Shown here: positions 33,672 through 42,615 of the stretch, piece after piece | Position numbering within the stretch: the stretch's first letter is position 1 | Layout: every line of letters starts with the position of its first letter | Translations under genes and position numbers: made by a program | Notes under the pieces: generated by a model | Told to the model about the DNA's origin: nothing | What the model saw: only the letters and a program-made list of their open reading frames with translations | The model's database searches: none | Source of the DNA: JACDER01 sp963842575 | GTDB lineage: Bacteria; Actinomycetota; Thermoleophilia; Gaiellales; Gaiellaceae | Length of the DNA: 64,000 bases | NCBI GenBank assembly: GCA_963842575.1 | Contig: CAWJGS010000005.1 | Span: 101,739 to 165,738, forward strand | Reading direction: 5' to 3'

Positions 33672-34637
33672 CGAGCACCGCGGAGCCGTGGATGCGGCCC
33701 GAGCGGACCGCGTCCAGAGCCTCGTTCGCCTGCTCGAGCGGAAACGACTGAACCTCCGTCCGCACCGGGACGCGCGGCGCGAGCTCCAGGAACTCCTCGC
33801 CGTCGCGGCGCGTCAGGTTCGCGACCGAGCGCACGGAGCGCTCGCCCCACAGCAGCTCGTACGGGAACTGAGGGATGTCGCTCATGTGGATGCCCGCGCA
33901 GACGACTACACCACCCTTGGCGGTCGCGGCCAAAGCCGCCGGGATCAGCGCGCCGACCGGCGCAAAGACGATCGCGGCATCCAGCGGCTCGGGCGGCGCC
34001 TCGTCCGAGCCGCCAGCCCAGTCGGCGCCGAGCGAGCGCGCAAAGCGCTGTCCCTCCTCGTCGCCCGGCCGCGTGAAGGCGAACACGGTCCGGCCCTGGT
34101 GCTTGGCGACCTGCGCGATGATGTGCGCGGAGGCGCCGAAGCCGTACAGGCCCAGGCGCTCGCCGTCGCCGGTCATGCCCAGCGAGCGGTATCCGATCAG
34201 CCCCGCGCAGAGGAGCGGCGCGGCCTGACGGTCGTCATAGCCCACGGGGATCGGAAAGCAGAAGCGTTCGTCCGCGACGACGCGCTCGGCGTAGCCGCCG
34301 TCCAGCTGGTAGCCGGTGAAGCGCGCGCCGTCACACAGGTTCTCGCGGCCGGAACGGCAATAGCGGCAGGTGCCGTCCGTCCAGCCGAGCCAGGGGACGC
34401 CCACGCGGTCGCCGGTCTCGAAGCGCTCTCCCCGCCCTCGACCGTCCCGACGATCTGGTGGCCGATGACGAGCGGGAGCTTCGGATCGGGGAGCTCGCCG
34501 TCGACGACGTGCAGGTCGGTGCGGCAGACGGCGCAGACGTGGACGCGGACGAGCACCTGGCCCGGGCCGGGCTCGGGATCGGGGAGCTCAGCCGGACGAA
34601 GCGGGCTCCGAGGCGCCTCCAGCAACATCGCGCGCAC
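33664..34637 (-). CDS. zinc-dependent alcohol dehydrogenase (frameshift near 34432)
   Basis: About 325 residues. Catalytic zinc site: VHVCAVCRTDLHVVDGELPD and LPLVIGHQIVGTV. The Rossmann part has ERLGLYGFGASAHIIAQVAK. It ends FPLEQANEALDAVRSGRIHG. The halves are joined by adding one base in the GGGGAGAGCG stretch near 34432, giving ERFETGDRVGVPWLGWTDGT. In the structural zinc lobe GTCRYCRSGRENLC only three Cys are seen; the first is Asp (WTDGT). Start GTG 34637 lies 50 bases inside the upstream MFS gene. The substrate is unknown. Confidence 0.85.
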
Positions 34638-35760
34638 GAGGCGAATATACGACCGCAGCGAGCGTCAGGAGACAGGCGGCGCTCAGCAGGAGGTACGGGA
34701 CGGCGTCGGAGGTGGCGTGTGCGAGCGCTCCTCCGCCGAGCGCGCCTACGGCCTGGCCCGGCGCCCAGGCGAGGTTGATGAGCGCGACTCCCCACGCGAC
34801 GTCGACCCCGATCCGCTCCGCGCTCTCGGTCACGAACGACATCGCGGGCGTCCAGGAGATTCCGAAGGAGAGGGCGGAGAACACAGCGATGACGGCGAGC
34901 ACGGCCGCCACGTCCGGCCACGGAAGGATGGCTGTCGCCACGGCGGACGCGGCCAGGCCGACCATCACCGGCAGGCGCTTCCCGCGCCGGTCCGTCACCC
35001 GACCGACCAGCGGGGCGGCCCCGGCCTCCAGCGTGGTGGCGACGAGGTACACGGCGCCGATGGCGACCGCGCCGAGACCGAGGGCCGACAGGCGGAGAGG
35101 GACGAGCACGCCCTGCGCGCCGAACAAGAGCGCGGGGAGCGTCACCAACCAGAGGCCGCCGATGATCCTCCGGTTGGTCAGCGCGCGCTTGAGCCCGCCG
35201 GGGGACTGATCCGTGCGCACCGGCGGCGCCGGCGTTCTCAGCGCCAGGACGGCAATCACGAGGCACAGGCCCGCGATGCCGGCGAAGACCGGGCCCGTGC
35301 CGGCCACGGAAGCGAGCGCACCCGCGACCGGACCGAAGATCGCGCCCCCGATGGCCACGCCCAGGACGCTTCCGATCACCCGACCTCGCCGGCCGCTCGG
35401 CGCCAGGGACACCAGCCACGAGAGGGCCGCCGTCCAGGCACAGGCGCTGCCGATCCCTTGCGTGAAGCGGGCGGTGTCGAGCAGCGGAATCGAGTCGCCG
35501 TACCCGAATACCACCGAGGTGACGGCGATGAGGCAGAGCGCGGTGACGGCGGTCGGCTTGACCCCGACGCGCGCCGCGAGGTAGCCGCTCGGGATCCCGC
35601 CCACGAGGACGCCGAGGGGATAGGCGGCGGCGAGCAGCCCCGCCCCCGCCTTCGTGAGGTCGAAGCGGTCCGCGTACTGCGGGAGGAGGGGCGTGAGCGC
35701 CGCGAAGAACAGCGTGTCCACGAACACGATCGCGCCGGTGATGAAGAGGACGCGTCGCAT
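34588..35760 (-). CDS. MFS transporter
   Basis: 390 residues with 12 predicted membrane helices, e.g. RVLFITGAIVFVDTLFFAAL, AGAGLLAAAYPLGVLVGGIP and FSALSFGISWTPAMSFVTES. The loop SGYLAARVGVKPTAVTA after helix 2 matches the G-x-x-x-D/R-R-x-G-x-K/R MFS signature loosely. Probably an exporter of the small-molecule (DHA1-like) type. It lies between the amidohydrolase (0 bases) and alcohol dehydrogenase (50-base overlap). Confidence 0.9.
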   Translation of the reverse strand: MRRVLFITGAIVFVDTLFFAALTPLLPQYADRFDLTKAGAGLLAAAYPLGVLVGGIPSGYLAARVGVKPTAVTALCLIAVTSVVFGYGDSIPLLDTARFTQGIGSACAWTAALSWLVSLAPSGRRGRVIGSVLGVAIGGAIFGPVAGALASVAGTGPVFAGIAGLCLVIAVLALRTPAPPVRTDQSPGGLKRALTNRRIIGGLWLVTLPALLFGAQGVLVPLRLSALGLGAVAIGAVYLVATTLEAGAAPLVGRVTDRRGKRLPVMVGLAASAVATAILPWPDVAAVLAVIAVFSALSFGISWTPAMSFVTESAERIGVDVAWGVALINLAWAPGQAVGALGGGALAHATSDAVPYLLLSAACLLTLAAVVYSPRARDVAGGASEPASSG

Positions 35761-36780
35761 TCAGAGGCGGTAGAGCCCGAGGGCGTTCTCGCGCAGGATC
35801 GCGCGCCCGGCCTCGACTGCCCGGCCGGCCGGCAGCACCTCGGGCAGCACCTCTGTCAGCGCGTCGCGCCAGCGCTTGGCGCCGAGGAAGTACAGCTCGG
35901 GCGCCAGCGCCGCGTCGGAGGCATAGAGCAGCTTCGACACCGGTGCCAGCTCGAGCGCCTGCCGGAGCATCTCCGACCCGCGCGAGACGTACGGGATCGT
36001 CAGCGAGAGGTCGAACCACACGTTCGCGTAGACGTGGGCGAGCCAGCCCGCCTCCCGCACGAACGGGTAGCAGTGGAGGAGGACGAACGGCGTGTCCTCG
36101 AACCGCTCGATCACCGGCTTGAGCCAGCCGGGATCGGCGAGCGGAAGCAGGAGGTCGCGGTCTCCGAAGCCGCAGTGCACCTGGACGGGGAGCGGGTCGC
36201 CCGTCTCCTCGTTGGCCTCGAGCACGCGCCAGAGGGGATGATCCTCCGCGAGTCGCAGGCCGCCGCGGTAGGCCGCGATCGTCTTCAGCGCGGCGAAGCC
36301 GTGCGTGCGGGCGGAACCGACGTCGACCTCGGGGCGCGACCGCGTCTCGATACGCAGGACGGGACATGAACGGCAGCCGGCCAGCTCGCCCATCGCCTGC
36401 CAGCCGAATCCCTCTCCCGGCGCCGGAAAGCCGTCGTCGAGAAGCAGGAGCTCGGTGCCTGTGGCGCGCAACAGCGCCGACGCGTACTCCTCCGGGGTAC
36501 GGGCCACGCGATACTCGAAGACGGCGCGCTCCTCCGGCTCGCAACCGAGCTCAGCCGCCAGCTCGACGATGGCGCGCCGGTACGAGACCGAGGTCGCCAC
36601 GTGCGGCCACTGGCGCTCGTCCGTGCTCTCCGAGAAGAGGCCCCGGAACTCGTCGAGCGTCTCCGGATGCCCGGTGAGGACTCCGTGCGCATGCTGGTCG
36701 ACGAGGCCGACGCGGGCTAGTACTTCAGAAAGTGACCCTGATGCTCGAATTCGTCGTCCTCCGCTGAATAGGCCTCCCAT
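35761..36780 (-). CDS. amidohydrolase-2 family protein, FluG N-domain-like
   Basis: About 320-339 residues. ARVGLVDQHAHGVLTGHPET carries the metal-binding HxH of amidohydrolases. PLPVQVHCGFGDRDLLLPLA and FVLLHCYPFVREAGWLAHVY supply further His. KLLYASDAALAPELYFLG holds the final Asp. In the fungal FluG protein this domain is fused to a glutamine synthetase; here the two genes overlap. The start is unclear: ATG 36780 lies 64 bases inside the synthetase gene, and the conserved part begins exactly at its TAG with no start codon (GTA CTA GCC). Confidence 0.82.
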   Translation of the reverse strand: MGGLFSGGRRIRASGSLSEVLARVGLVDQHAHGVLTGHPETLDEFRGLFSESTDERQWPHVATSVSYRRAIVELAAELGCEPEERAVFEYRVARTPEEYASALLRATGTELLLLDDGFPAPGEGFGWQAMGELAGCRSCPVLRIETRSRPEVDVGSARTHGFAALKTIAAYRGGLRLAEDHPLWRVLEANEETGDPLPVQVHCGFGDRDLLLPLADPGWLKPVIERFEDTPFVLLHCYPFVREAGWLAHVYANVWFDLSLTIPYVSRGSEMLRQALELAPVSKLLYASDAALAPELYFLGAKRWRDALTEVLPEVLPAGRAVEAGRAILRENALGLYRL

Positions 36781-38052
36781 TCCGAGCGCCGGACCGCGAG
36801 GTACGAGCGCAGGAGCGTCTCGCCCAGCGCGCCGCCGAGAACGCCGTCGGACTCGAGCGCGTCCAGCGCCTCCGACTGCGTCCGCGGAAGGCGGACGATC
36901 CCCCGCTCCTCCCGGTCCCTGTCACTCAGCGTTGCCGGGTCGACGTCGATCGCCTCAGGGAGCTCGAGGCCGCGTTCCATCCCGTCGAGGCCCGCCGCGA
37001 TGATCCCGCCGAGGGCCAGATAGGGGTTGCAGGTCGTGTCCGCGGCCTTGAGCTCCACATTGGTCGACGCCTCCTCCATTCCGCGGAAAACGGACGGAAC
37101 CCGCAGCGGCGCCTCCCGGTTGTCGTAGCCCCAGCAGGTGTACGCCCCGGACCAGGTCTGCGGGGAGATGCGCCGGTAGGAGTTGAAGCTGGGCACCGTG
37201 AGGCCGCACAGGCCGGGGAGATGGGCGAGCAGGCCGGCGGTGAACGCGCGCCCTTCATCCGAGAGCGGCGCCTCCGGTGCATAGAACCGGTTGCGGCCGC
37301 TGTCGCGGTCCCAGAGCGAAACGTGGATGTGGCAGCCGTTTCCGGCCGCGTCAGGCCACGGCTTGGGAGCGAGCGACGCGGCGAGCCCGCGCGAGGCGGC
37401 GACACCGCGGATCGTCTCTCGGGTCAGGATCTGCGTGTCGGCCGCGAGCAGCGCCGGAGCGTGTCCGGTGGTCAGCTCCTGTTGACCGGGCCCGAGCTCG
37501 GCGTAGTACTGGTCGACCGACGATCCCCTGCTGTTCGAGCGCCTCGACGAGCGCGTCCACGTACTCCTGGGAGGCCGTCATCCCGATGGTCGAGAAGCAG
37601 AGGCTCGAGTCGACCGGTCGCCATTTCCCTTCCTCCAGCCGGGCGAGCGTGAACTCGTTCTCGAACCCCGCGCGCAGGAGTGCCCCGCGGGCGTCGAGGG
37701 CGGCCTCCATCCGCTTGAGGAAAGAGCGCTGGCACACCGGCGCCGGGTTGCCGTCGAGACCGACCTGGTCGGTGAGGACGGCGCCCGTGCGCGGCGCGTA
37801 CGGGAGGACGCGGAACGTGGTCGGGTCGGGGACGATGCGCAGCTCGCCCACCGGTCCCATGCCCTCAACGGACTGGAGCCGGTCGAGCGAGTTCATCGCC
37901 TCCATCGCGAGGGTGACGCCGATCCCGCTGTTCAGGCGCGCCTCGAGCCCGCCGAGCGCGGTCGCCTTGGCCCGGACGGTGCCGTCGTTGCCGCACCACA
38001 GGAAGCGGACGAGCATCAGGCCGCGCTCCCGCGCGGTTCTCACGATGTCCAT
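36717..38052 (-). CDS. glutamine synthetase-like ligase (frameshift near 37525)
   Basis: About 445 residues. RFLWCGNDGTVRAKATALGG is the short N-terminal domain. Metal and ammonia site residues appear in RAGFENEFTLARLEEGKWRP, QYYAELGPGQQELTTGHAPA, NGCHIHVSLWDRD and SFNSYRRISPQTW, with GYDNREAPLRVPS binding glutamate/ATP. One extra base must be skipped near 37525 (after EALEQQGIV). It belongs to the non-canonical GS group that includes gamma-glutamylpolyamine synthetases rather than housekeeping GlnA. Coupled to the amidohydrolase; about 3 kb before the polyamine operon, it may glutamylate an amine. Confidence 0.85.
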
Positions 38053-38087
38053 GGCGGAAAAATAGGCCCAGGCGGGCTAAGACGCCG

Positions 38088-39531
38088 CTAACGCAGTCCT
38101 AGCTTCTGCGAGCACACGGGCCAGGCGACCCAGCCGTAGATCGAGAGCACGCGCTTCGCGATCGCGATCTGCTGTTCACGGGTCGCCTGGTTCGCGTACG
38201 GGGCGTAGGCGCCGCCGCCGTTCTCCGTCCAGGTCGAGGGCGTGAACTGCAGCCCGCCGTAGAACCCGTCGCCGTTGTCGGCAGCCCAGTCTCCGTTCGC
38301 TTCGCATTGCGCGAGCGTGTCCCAGATGGTCGAGCCGGGGAAGCCTGGCGGAAGCGATGCCTGGAGGTCGAGCCGCTGCGCCTGGAGCGCGTGGCGGCGC
38401 TGCTTGCGCGAGACCTTGAACATCGTGGAGTGGGTCCGCTTCGCGAGCGCCTCGCGCAGAGCCCACGGGCGGGTGCTCGGCGCCGGCGTCGCGAGCGCGC
38501 GGGCCACCGCATGCTTGTCCAGCGAGGTCGCGCTCGAGATGTCCGAGGCGCGCAGCAGGATCGCTCCCGGCGGCGGCGCCGACGGAGCGGCGACTGCGGC
38601 GGACCAGCCCGTCAGGGTGGTCAGCGCCAGGTCGCTGGCGGTGAACTGGAGCCGCTGGAGACGCTGCCATGCGCGGAGGTACGGAGTCGGGTTGACCGCC
38701 CCGTCGTAGCCGTAGGCCAACCGGGACGGCGGATGGATCTCGAAGTGCAGGTGGGGAAGCGTCCCCACAGCGTCCCCGGTGTCGCCGACGAACCCGAGGA
38801 TCTGCCCGGCATGCACGCGCGCGCCGGCCACGGCGGCGGTCGAGAACGCTGCGAGGTACGAGTAGTAGTAGTAGGTGCCGTTGTCGTCACGCAGCCAGAG
38901 GCGGTTCCCGCCGATCGGGCTCCAGCCGACGAGGAAGAGCGTCCCGTCCGTGGCCGCCAGCACCGGCGCGCCGAGCGGGGCGAAGAGCTCGTCCCCGTGA
39001 TGCCACCCGCGCGGGCCGCGGACGCCGTACGTGTCCGTGTACGCGACCGGGCCGAAGACCGGGAAGACGTACACCCCCGCGCCGAGGGCGGGCGTGTCGG
39101 CCGTGGGCCCGCTGTGCAGCGGCTCGACGACGACCGGCTTGTGCGCCGGCTTGGACGGCTTCGCCGGCTTCGTCCGCTTCGGCTTCGGGGTTGCAACCGA
39201 CCCCTTTCCGGCGTCCGGGACGGTGACCGTCGGAATGGGCTCCGTCGGAAGAGGCGGCGTGGTCGTCGTCGTGGTGTGTCGTCGTGGTGGTGGTGGTCGT
39301 CGTAGTGGGAGTCGTCGTAGTGGTCGTCGTGGTGGGAGTCGTCGTGGTCGTTGTCGTGTCCGTCGGGGGCGGCTCCGTGGACGTGCAGTCCGTTGTCACC
39401 GTTTGCGCGGGATCGCACGGAGTGGGCGCGGCGACGCCGCCGGGCGCGAGCAGCGCGGCCGTCGCGGCGCCTGCTGTTCCCAGCGCAAGTGCGATCAGCA
39501 GGCGGATTCCTGTCCGGCGCACGTTCGTCAC
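38088..39531 (-). CDS. secreted M23 endopeptidase fused to Rpf/transglycosylase-like domain, with Thr-rich linker (frameshift near 39277)
   Basis: About 480 residues from GTG 39531. Signal peptide MTNVRRTGIRLLIALALGTA, a long Thr-rich low-complexity linker, a Lys/Pro linker (VATPKPKRTKPAKPSKPAHK), then LytM-type M23: RGWHHGDELFAPLGAPVLAA (HxxxD) and GTLPHLHFEIHPPSR (HxH). The C-terminus IWDTLAQCEANGDWAADNGD then GFYGGLQFTPSTWTENGG is a resuscitation-promoting-factor fold with its catalytic Glu in QCEANGDW. One extra base in the ACACACC stretch near 39277 splits the Thr linker. It would cut both peptide and glycan of the wall. Confidence 0.88.
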
Positions 39532-39622
39532 GATAGACGGCTCATCGGCTCTCCGCCAGCGATCCGAGTGCTTTTGTCACTACACTTTCGGGCGAATCTG
39601 CAGGCAAAACTAAGGGGTCAGA

Positions 39623-39643
39623 ATGAAGGAAGGCACGGAATGA
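39623..39643 (+). CDS. six-codon upstream reading frame before collagen-like gene
   Basis: ATG at 39623 after AAGGGGTCAGA gives MKEGTE and TGA, the TGA overlapping the ATG of the collagen-like gene (ATGA). The better-spaced ribosome site belongs to this mini-frame, so it could load ribosomes for reinitiation. Too short to be sure. Confidence 0.25.
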   Translation: MKEGTE

Positions 39644-40371
39644 GCCGGCGGTTGGCCATTGCGCTCGCCCTTACGGGAGTAGTGATGGTGTCCCTCGGCT
39701 TCACCTCGCTCGGCGGAGCCTCCGTGCGCGCGCTCAGCGCGAAGGTCATCCCGAAGGCGAAGTACGCGCTGAACGCGGCGAAGGTCGGTGGCTTGAAGGT
39801 GTCGCGCGTGCCGCGCGCCGGCTACCTGTACCCCATCCCCAAGAGCGGCAAGTTCCCGCTGTCGGTGATTCCCTTCGACACCACGGCCGCGACAGGAGGG
39901 CCTGCCGGGCCCACCGGGCTTCCAGGCCTTGCCGGAGCGAAAGGCCCGAGCGGGGTTCGGGGCCCCCAGGGCGGTCCGGGGCCGAATGGAGCGCAGGGCT
40001 TTCCCGGCCCGTCAGGAGCTCCTGGGCCCAACGGCGACCCCGGCCCACCCGGCCCGGGCATGAGGCTTCCGCACATCGTCAGCTTCGAGAGCGACACCAA
40101 CGCCAACAACTACAAGTCCGCCTCGATCGCGTGCCCGACGGGTGAGCGCGTCATGAGCGGAGGCGTTGCTGTCACGCCGGAAAGCACCGGCCGCGTCAAG
40201 ATGGTCCGGAGCGTGCCCTATGTCTCCGGAGACGACAATCAAGGCTGGTCGGGGGCTGCCGCAGAGGTCCGCGCACAAGCCGAGACCGACCCGGACGTCA
40301 CGCCTGTCGACGAGCCGGATTCGTACGAATGGTCGCTCACCGTCTACGCCACCTGCGTGAGGCTGAGCTGA
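39640..40371 (+). CDS. secreted collagen-like protein 1
   Basis: 243 residues. Signal peptide-like MSRRLAIALALTGVVMVSLG, then a paralogue-conserved segment (AKYALNAAKVGGLKVSRVPR with AGYLYPIP), then 18 uninterrupted Gly-X-Y triplets (GPAGPTGLPGLAGAKGPSGV... to GPPGPG). A C-terminal domain of about 100 residues follows: HIVSFESDTNANNYKSASIA, CPTGERVMSGGVAVTPESTG, NQGWSGAAAEVRAQ. The triplets should form a collagen triple helix with the C-domain as trimerisation or binding head. No wall-anchor motif is seen. It shares its whole plan with the next gene. Confidence 0.88.
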   Translation: MSRRLAIALALTGVVMVSLGFTSLGGASVRALSAKVIPKAKYALNAAKVGGLKVSRVPRAGYLYPIPKSGKFPLSVIPFDTTAATGGPAGPTGLPGLAGAKGPSGVRGPQGGPGPNGAQGFPGPSGAPGPNGDPGPPGPGMRLPHIVSFESDTNANNYKSASIACPTGERVMSGGVAVTPESTGRVKMVRSVPYVSGDDNQGWSGAAAEVRAQAETDPDVTPVDEPDSYEWSLTVYATCVRLS

Positions 40372-40427
40372 ATGGCGGTCACATTGGAAGAGATCAGGTT
40401 TTGCGAACGCAACAGCAGGGGGTCGAG

Positions 40428-41171
40428 ATGAAACGAAGACAACGATTCGACCGGCGCCTTCCGATCGCGCTGGGCGTCGCCGGGCTGGCCGTCGGCGTGC
40501 TCGGGTTCACGCCGATCGGCGAAGCGTCGGTACACGCGGTCACCGCCAAGATCCCTTCGACGGCGAGGTACGCATTGAATGCGGGCGCAGTCGGAGGAGT
40601 AAAGGTTTCGCGCAAGCCCAGGGCCGGCTATCTGTTCCCGCTTCCGGCCAACCACCAACTGCCGCAGTCCGTTCTCCCGTACCAGATCGAGGTCGAAGGA
40701 CCGCAGGGCAACACCGGCCCGACCGGCCCTGTCGGGCCGAAGGGCGACCCCGGTCCCGCCGGGCCGCAAGGGAGCCCCGGCGCGCAGGGCGCGGGGGGCC
40801 CGCAGGGCCCGAGTGGGCCAGCCGGCGACCAGGGGCCCCCAGGGCCGCCCGGCCCGGGGATCAGGAATCCCCACATCGTCAGCTTCGAGACCGATTCGAA
40901 CGGGGACAACTACAAGTCCGCGTCGATCGCGTGCCCGACCGGTGAGCGGGAGATCAGCGGCGGCGCCGCGGTCACGCCGGAAAGCAGCGGCCGCGCGTTC
41001 GTCGTGAGGAGCGTTCCGTACATCTCCGGAAACGACAATCAGGGCTGGTCGGCCGCAGGCACCGAGGTTCGTGCGCAGGCCGAGACCGATCCGGATGTCA
41101 CGCCCGTCGACGAGCCGGACGGGTTCGCCTGGTCGTTGAGCGTCTACGCGCTCTGCGCGAAGGTCAACTAG
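40428..41171 (+). CDS. secreted collagen-like protein 2
   Basis: 247 residues, paralogue of the previous gene. Signal MKRRQRFDRRLPIALGVAGL, the shared segment ARYALNAGAVGGVKVSRKPR with AGYLFPLP, 18 Gly-X-Y triplets (GPQGNTGPTGPVGPKGDPGP...), and the same C-domain: HIVSFETDSNGDNYKSASIA, CPTGEREISGGAAVTPESSG, NQGWSAAGTEVRAQAETDPD. GGGGGTCGAG precedes ATG 40428. The X-Y residues differ but triplet number is identical. The C-domain keeps two Cys (ACPTGE and YALCAKVN) that may pair. The 3' end overlaps the aminotransferase gene by 8 bases. Confidence 0.88.
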   Translation: MKRRQRFDRRLPIALGVAGLAVGVLGFTPIGEASVHAVTAKIPSTARYALNAGAVGGVKVSRKPRAGYLFPLPANHQLPQSVLPYQIEVEGPQGNTGPTGPVGPKGDPGPAGPQGSPGAQGAGGPQGPSGPAGDQGPPGPPGPGIRNPHIVSFETDSNGDNYKSASIACPTGEREISGGAAVTPESSGRAFVVRSVPYISGNDNQGWSAAGTEVRAQAETDPDVTPVDEPDGFAWSLSVYALCAKVN

Positions 41172-42615
41172 CGCCTGATCTCACCTGGGAATCGGCCCCG
41201 CTGACCCCCGGGGCCGGTTTCCGTTCTTTCCCGGCCATCTTCTCACCGGCCTCGGCGAGCACGTCGCCGAGGACCCCGACCAGCTCGTCGATCTCGGCCG
41301 GGCCGGCCACGAGCGGCAGCGAGATCTGCACGACGGGGTCGCCGCGGTCGTCGGCGCGGCAGATCAGCCCACGCCGGAACATCTCCGGTGAGAGGAAGCC
41401 GCGCAGCAGCGCCTCGCATTCCTCGTCGGTGAACGTCTCCTTCGTCTCCTTGTCGCGCACGAGCTCGAGCGCGTAGAACCAGCCCACACCGCGCAGGTCG
41501 CCGACGATGGGTAGCTCGAGAAGCGAGGCCAGACGGTCGCGCAGCATCGGCCCGTCCTGCTGGACGTGCTCGACCACGCGCTCCCGCTTCATGATCTCCA
41601 GGTTCTTCAGCGCGATCGCGCAGGCGACGGGGTGGCCGCCGAAGGTGATCCCGTGCGTGTACGTCCGCGCCCCCTCGAGGAAGGGCTCCATGACGGCGTC
41701 GCGCGCGACCACGGCGCCGATGGACGCATACGCGGAGGAGAGGCCCTTCGCGCACGTGACCAGATCGGGGCGGATGTCGTACAGGTCCGAGGCGAACCAG
41801 GCCCCGCAGCGGCCGAAGCCGGTGATCACCTCGTCGGCGCACAGGAGGATGCCGTGGCGGTCGCAGAGCTCCCGGACGCCCTGGAAGTAGCCGGCCGGCG
41901 GCGTGAAGGACCCGCCCGCGTTCTGGACGGGCTCCATGATCACCATCGCGATCGTGTCAGCCCCCTCCGAGTCGATCGTCTGCTCCAGATCGTCGAGCAG
42001 GAAGGCGGTGAACTCCTCTTCGGTCTCGCCGTCGGGCCGGTGGTAGCGATTCGTGTTCCGCACGTGAAAGACGCCCGGGACGAGCGGCTCGAACGGCGCG
42101 CGCAGCGCGGGAACGCCGTTGATCGAGAGCGCGCCCATCGTCGTGCCGTGGTAGGCGACGTTGCGGGCGATGGCCTTCCAGCGCCGTTCCCCCCGCACCG
42201 TGTGGTACTGGCGGGCGAGCTTCCAGGCAGACTCGACCGCCTCCGACCCGCCGGAGACGAAGAAGACGCGGTTCAGGTCACCGGGCGCGAGCGACGCGAC
42301 CTCCGCAGCCAGCTCGATCGCGCGCGGATGGGCGTACGACCAGTTCGTGTAGAAGGGCAGCTCGCGCATCTGCTCGGCCGCCGCCTCGCCGATCTCCTCC
42401 CCGTAGCTGTAGCCGATCTGGACGGCGAACAGCCCCGCCAGCGCGTCGAGGTAGCGCTTGCCGTTCGCGTCGTACAGGTGGCAGCCCTCGCCGCGCACGA
42501 TCACGGGCAGCTCGCCGTCGCGATAGCCGCCCATGCGGGTGAAGTGCAGCCACAGGTGGTCCTTTGCGGCCTGCTGAAGCTCTTCCGCAGAAAACGTCGT
42601 CTGAACCGAGGTCAT
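41164..42615 (-). CDS. spuC: class III aminotransferase, putrescine/polyamine type (SpuC-like)
   Basis: 483 residues from ATG 42615. PLP fold-I pattern: NRVFFVSGGSEAVESAWKLA, YHGTTMGALSINGVPALRAP, LLCADEVITGFGRCGAWFAS (PLP Asp) and LVTCAKGLSSAYASIGAVVA with the Schiff-base Lys in CAKGLSS. It resembles omega-amine:pyruvate and putrescine aminotransferases rather than ornithine enzymes. In this operon it would take putrescine to 4-aminobutyraldehyde, feeding the dehydrogenase at 46598. ATGA overlap with the upstream permease. The specific amine is inferred from context. Confidence 0.87.
   Translation of the reverse strand: MTSVQTTFSAEELQQAAKDHLWLHFTRMGGYRDGELPVIVRGEGCHLYDANGKRYLDALAGLFAVQIGYSYGEEIGEAAAEQMRELPFYTNWSYAHPRAIELAAEVASLAPGDLNRVFFVSGGSEAVESAWKLARQYHTVRGERRWKAIARNVAYHGTTMGALSINGVPALRAPFEPLVPGVFHVRNTNRYHRPDGETEEEFTAFLLDDLEQTIDSEGADTIAMVIMEPVQNAGGSFTPPAGYFQGVRELCDRHGILLCADEVITGFGRCGAWFASDLYDIRPDLVTCAKGLSSAYASIGAVVARDAVMEPFLEGARTYTHGITFGGHPVACAIALKNLEIMKRERVVEHVQQDGPMLRDRLASLLELPIVGDLRGVGWFYALELVRDKETKETFTDEECEALLRGFLSPEMFRRGLICRADDRGDPVVQISLPLVAGPAEIDELVGVLGDVLAEAGEKMAGKERKPAPGVSGADSQVRSGAS

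Noticed and set aside
39280..39370. GTC/GTG-rich simple repeat as a microsatellite or regulatory element
   Set aside because: It is the coding sequence of the Thr-rich linker (ACG/ACC codons on the minus strand) of the M23/Rpf protein.
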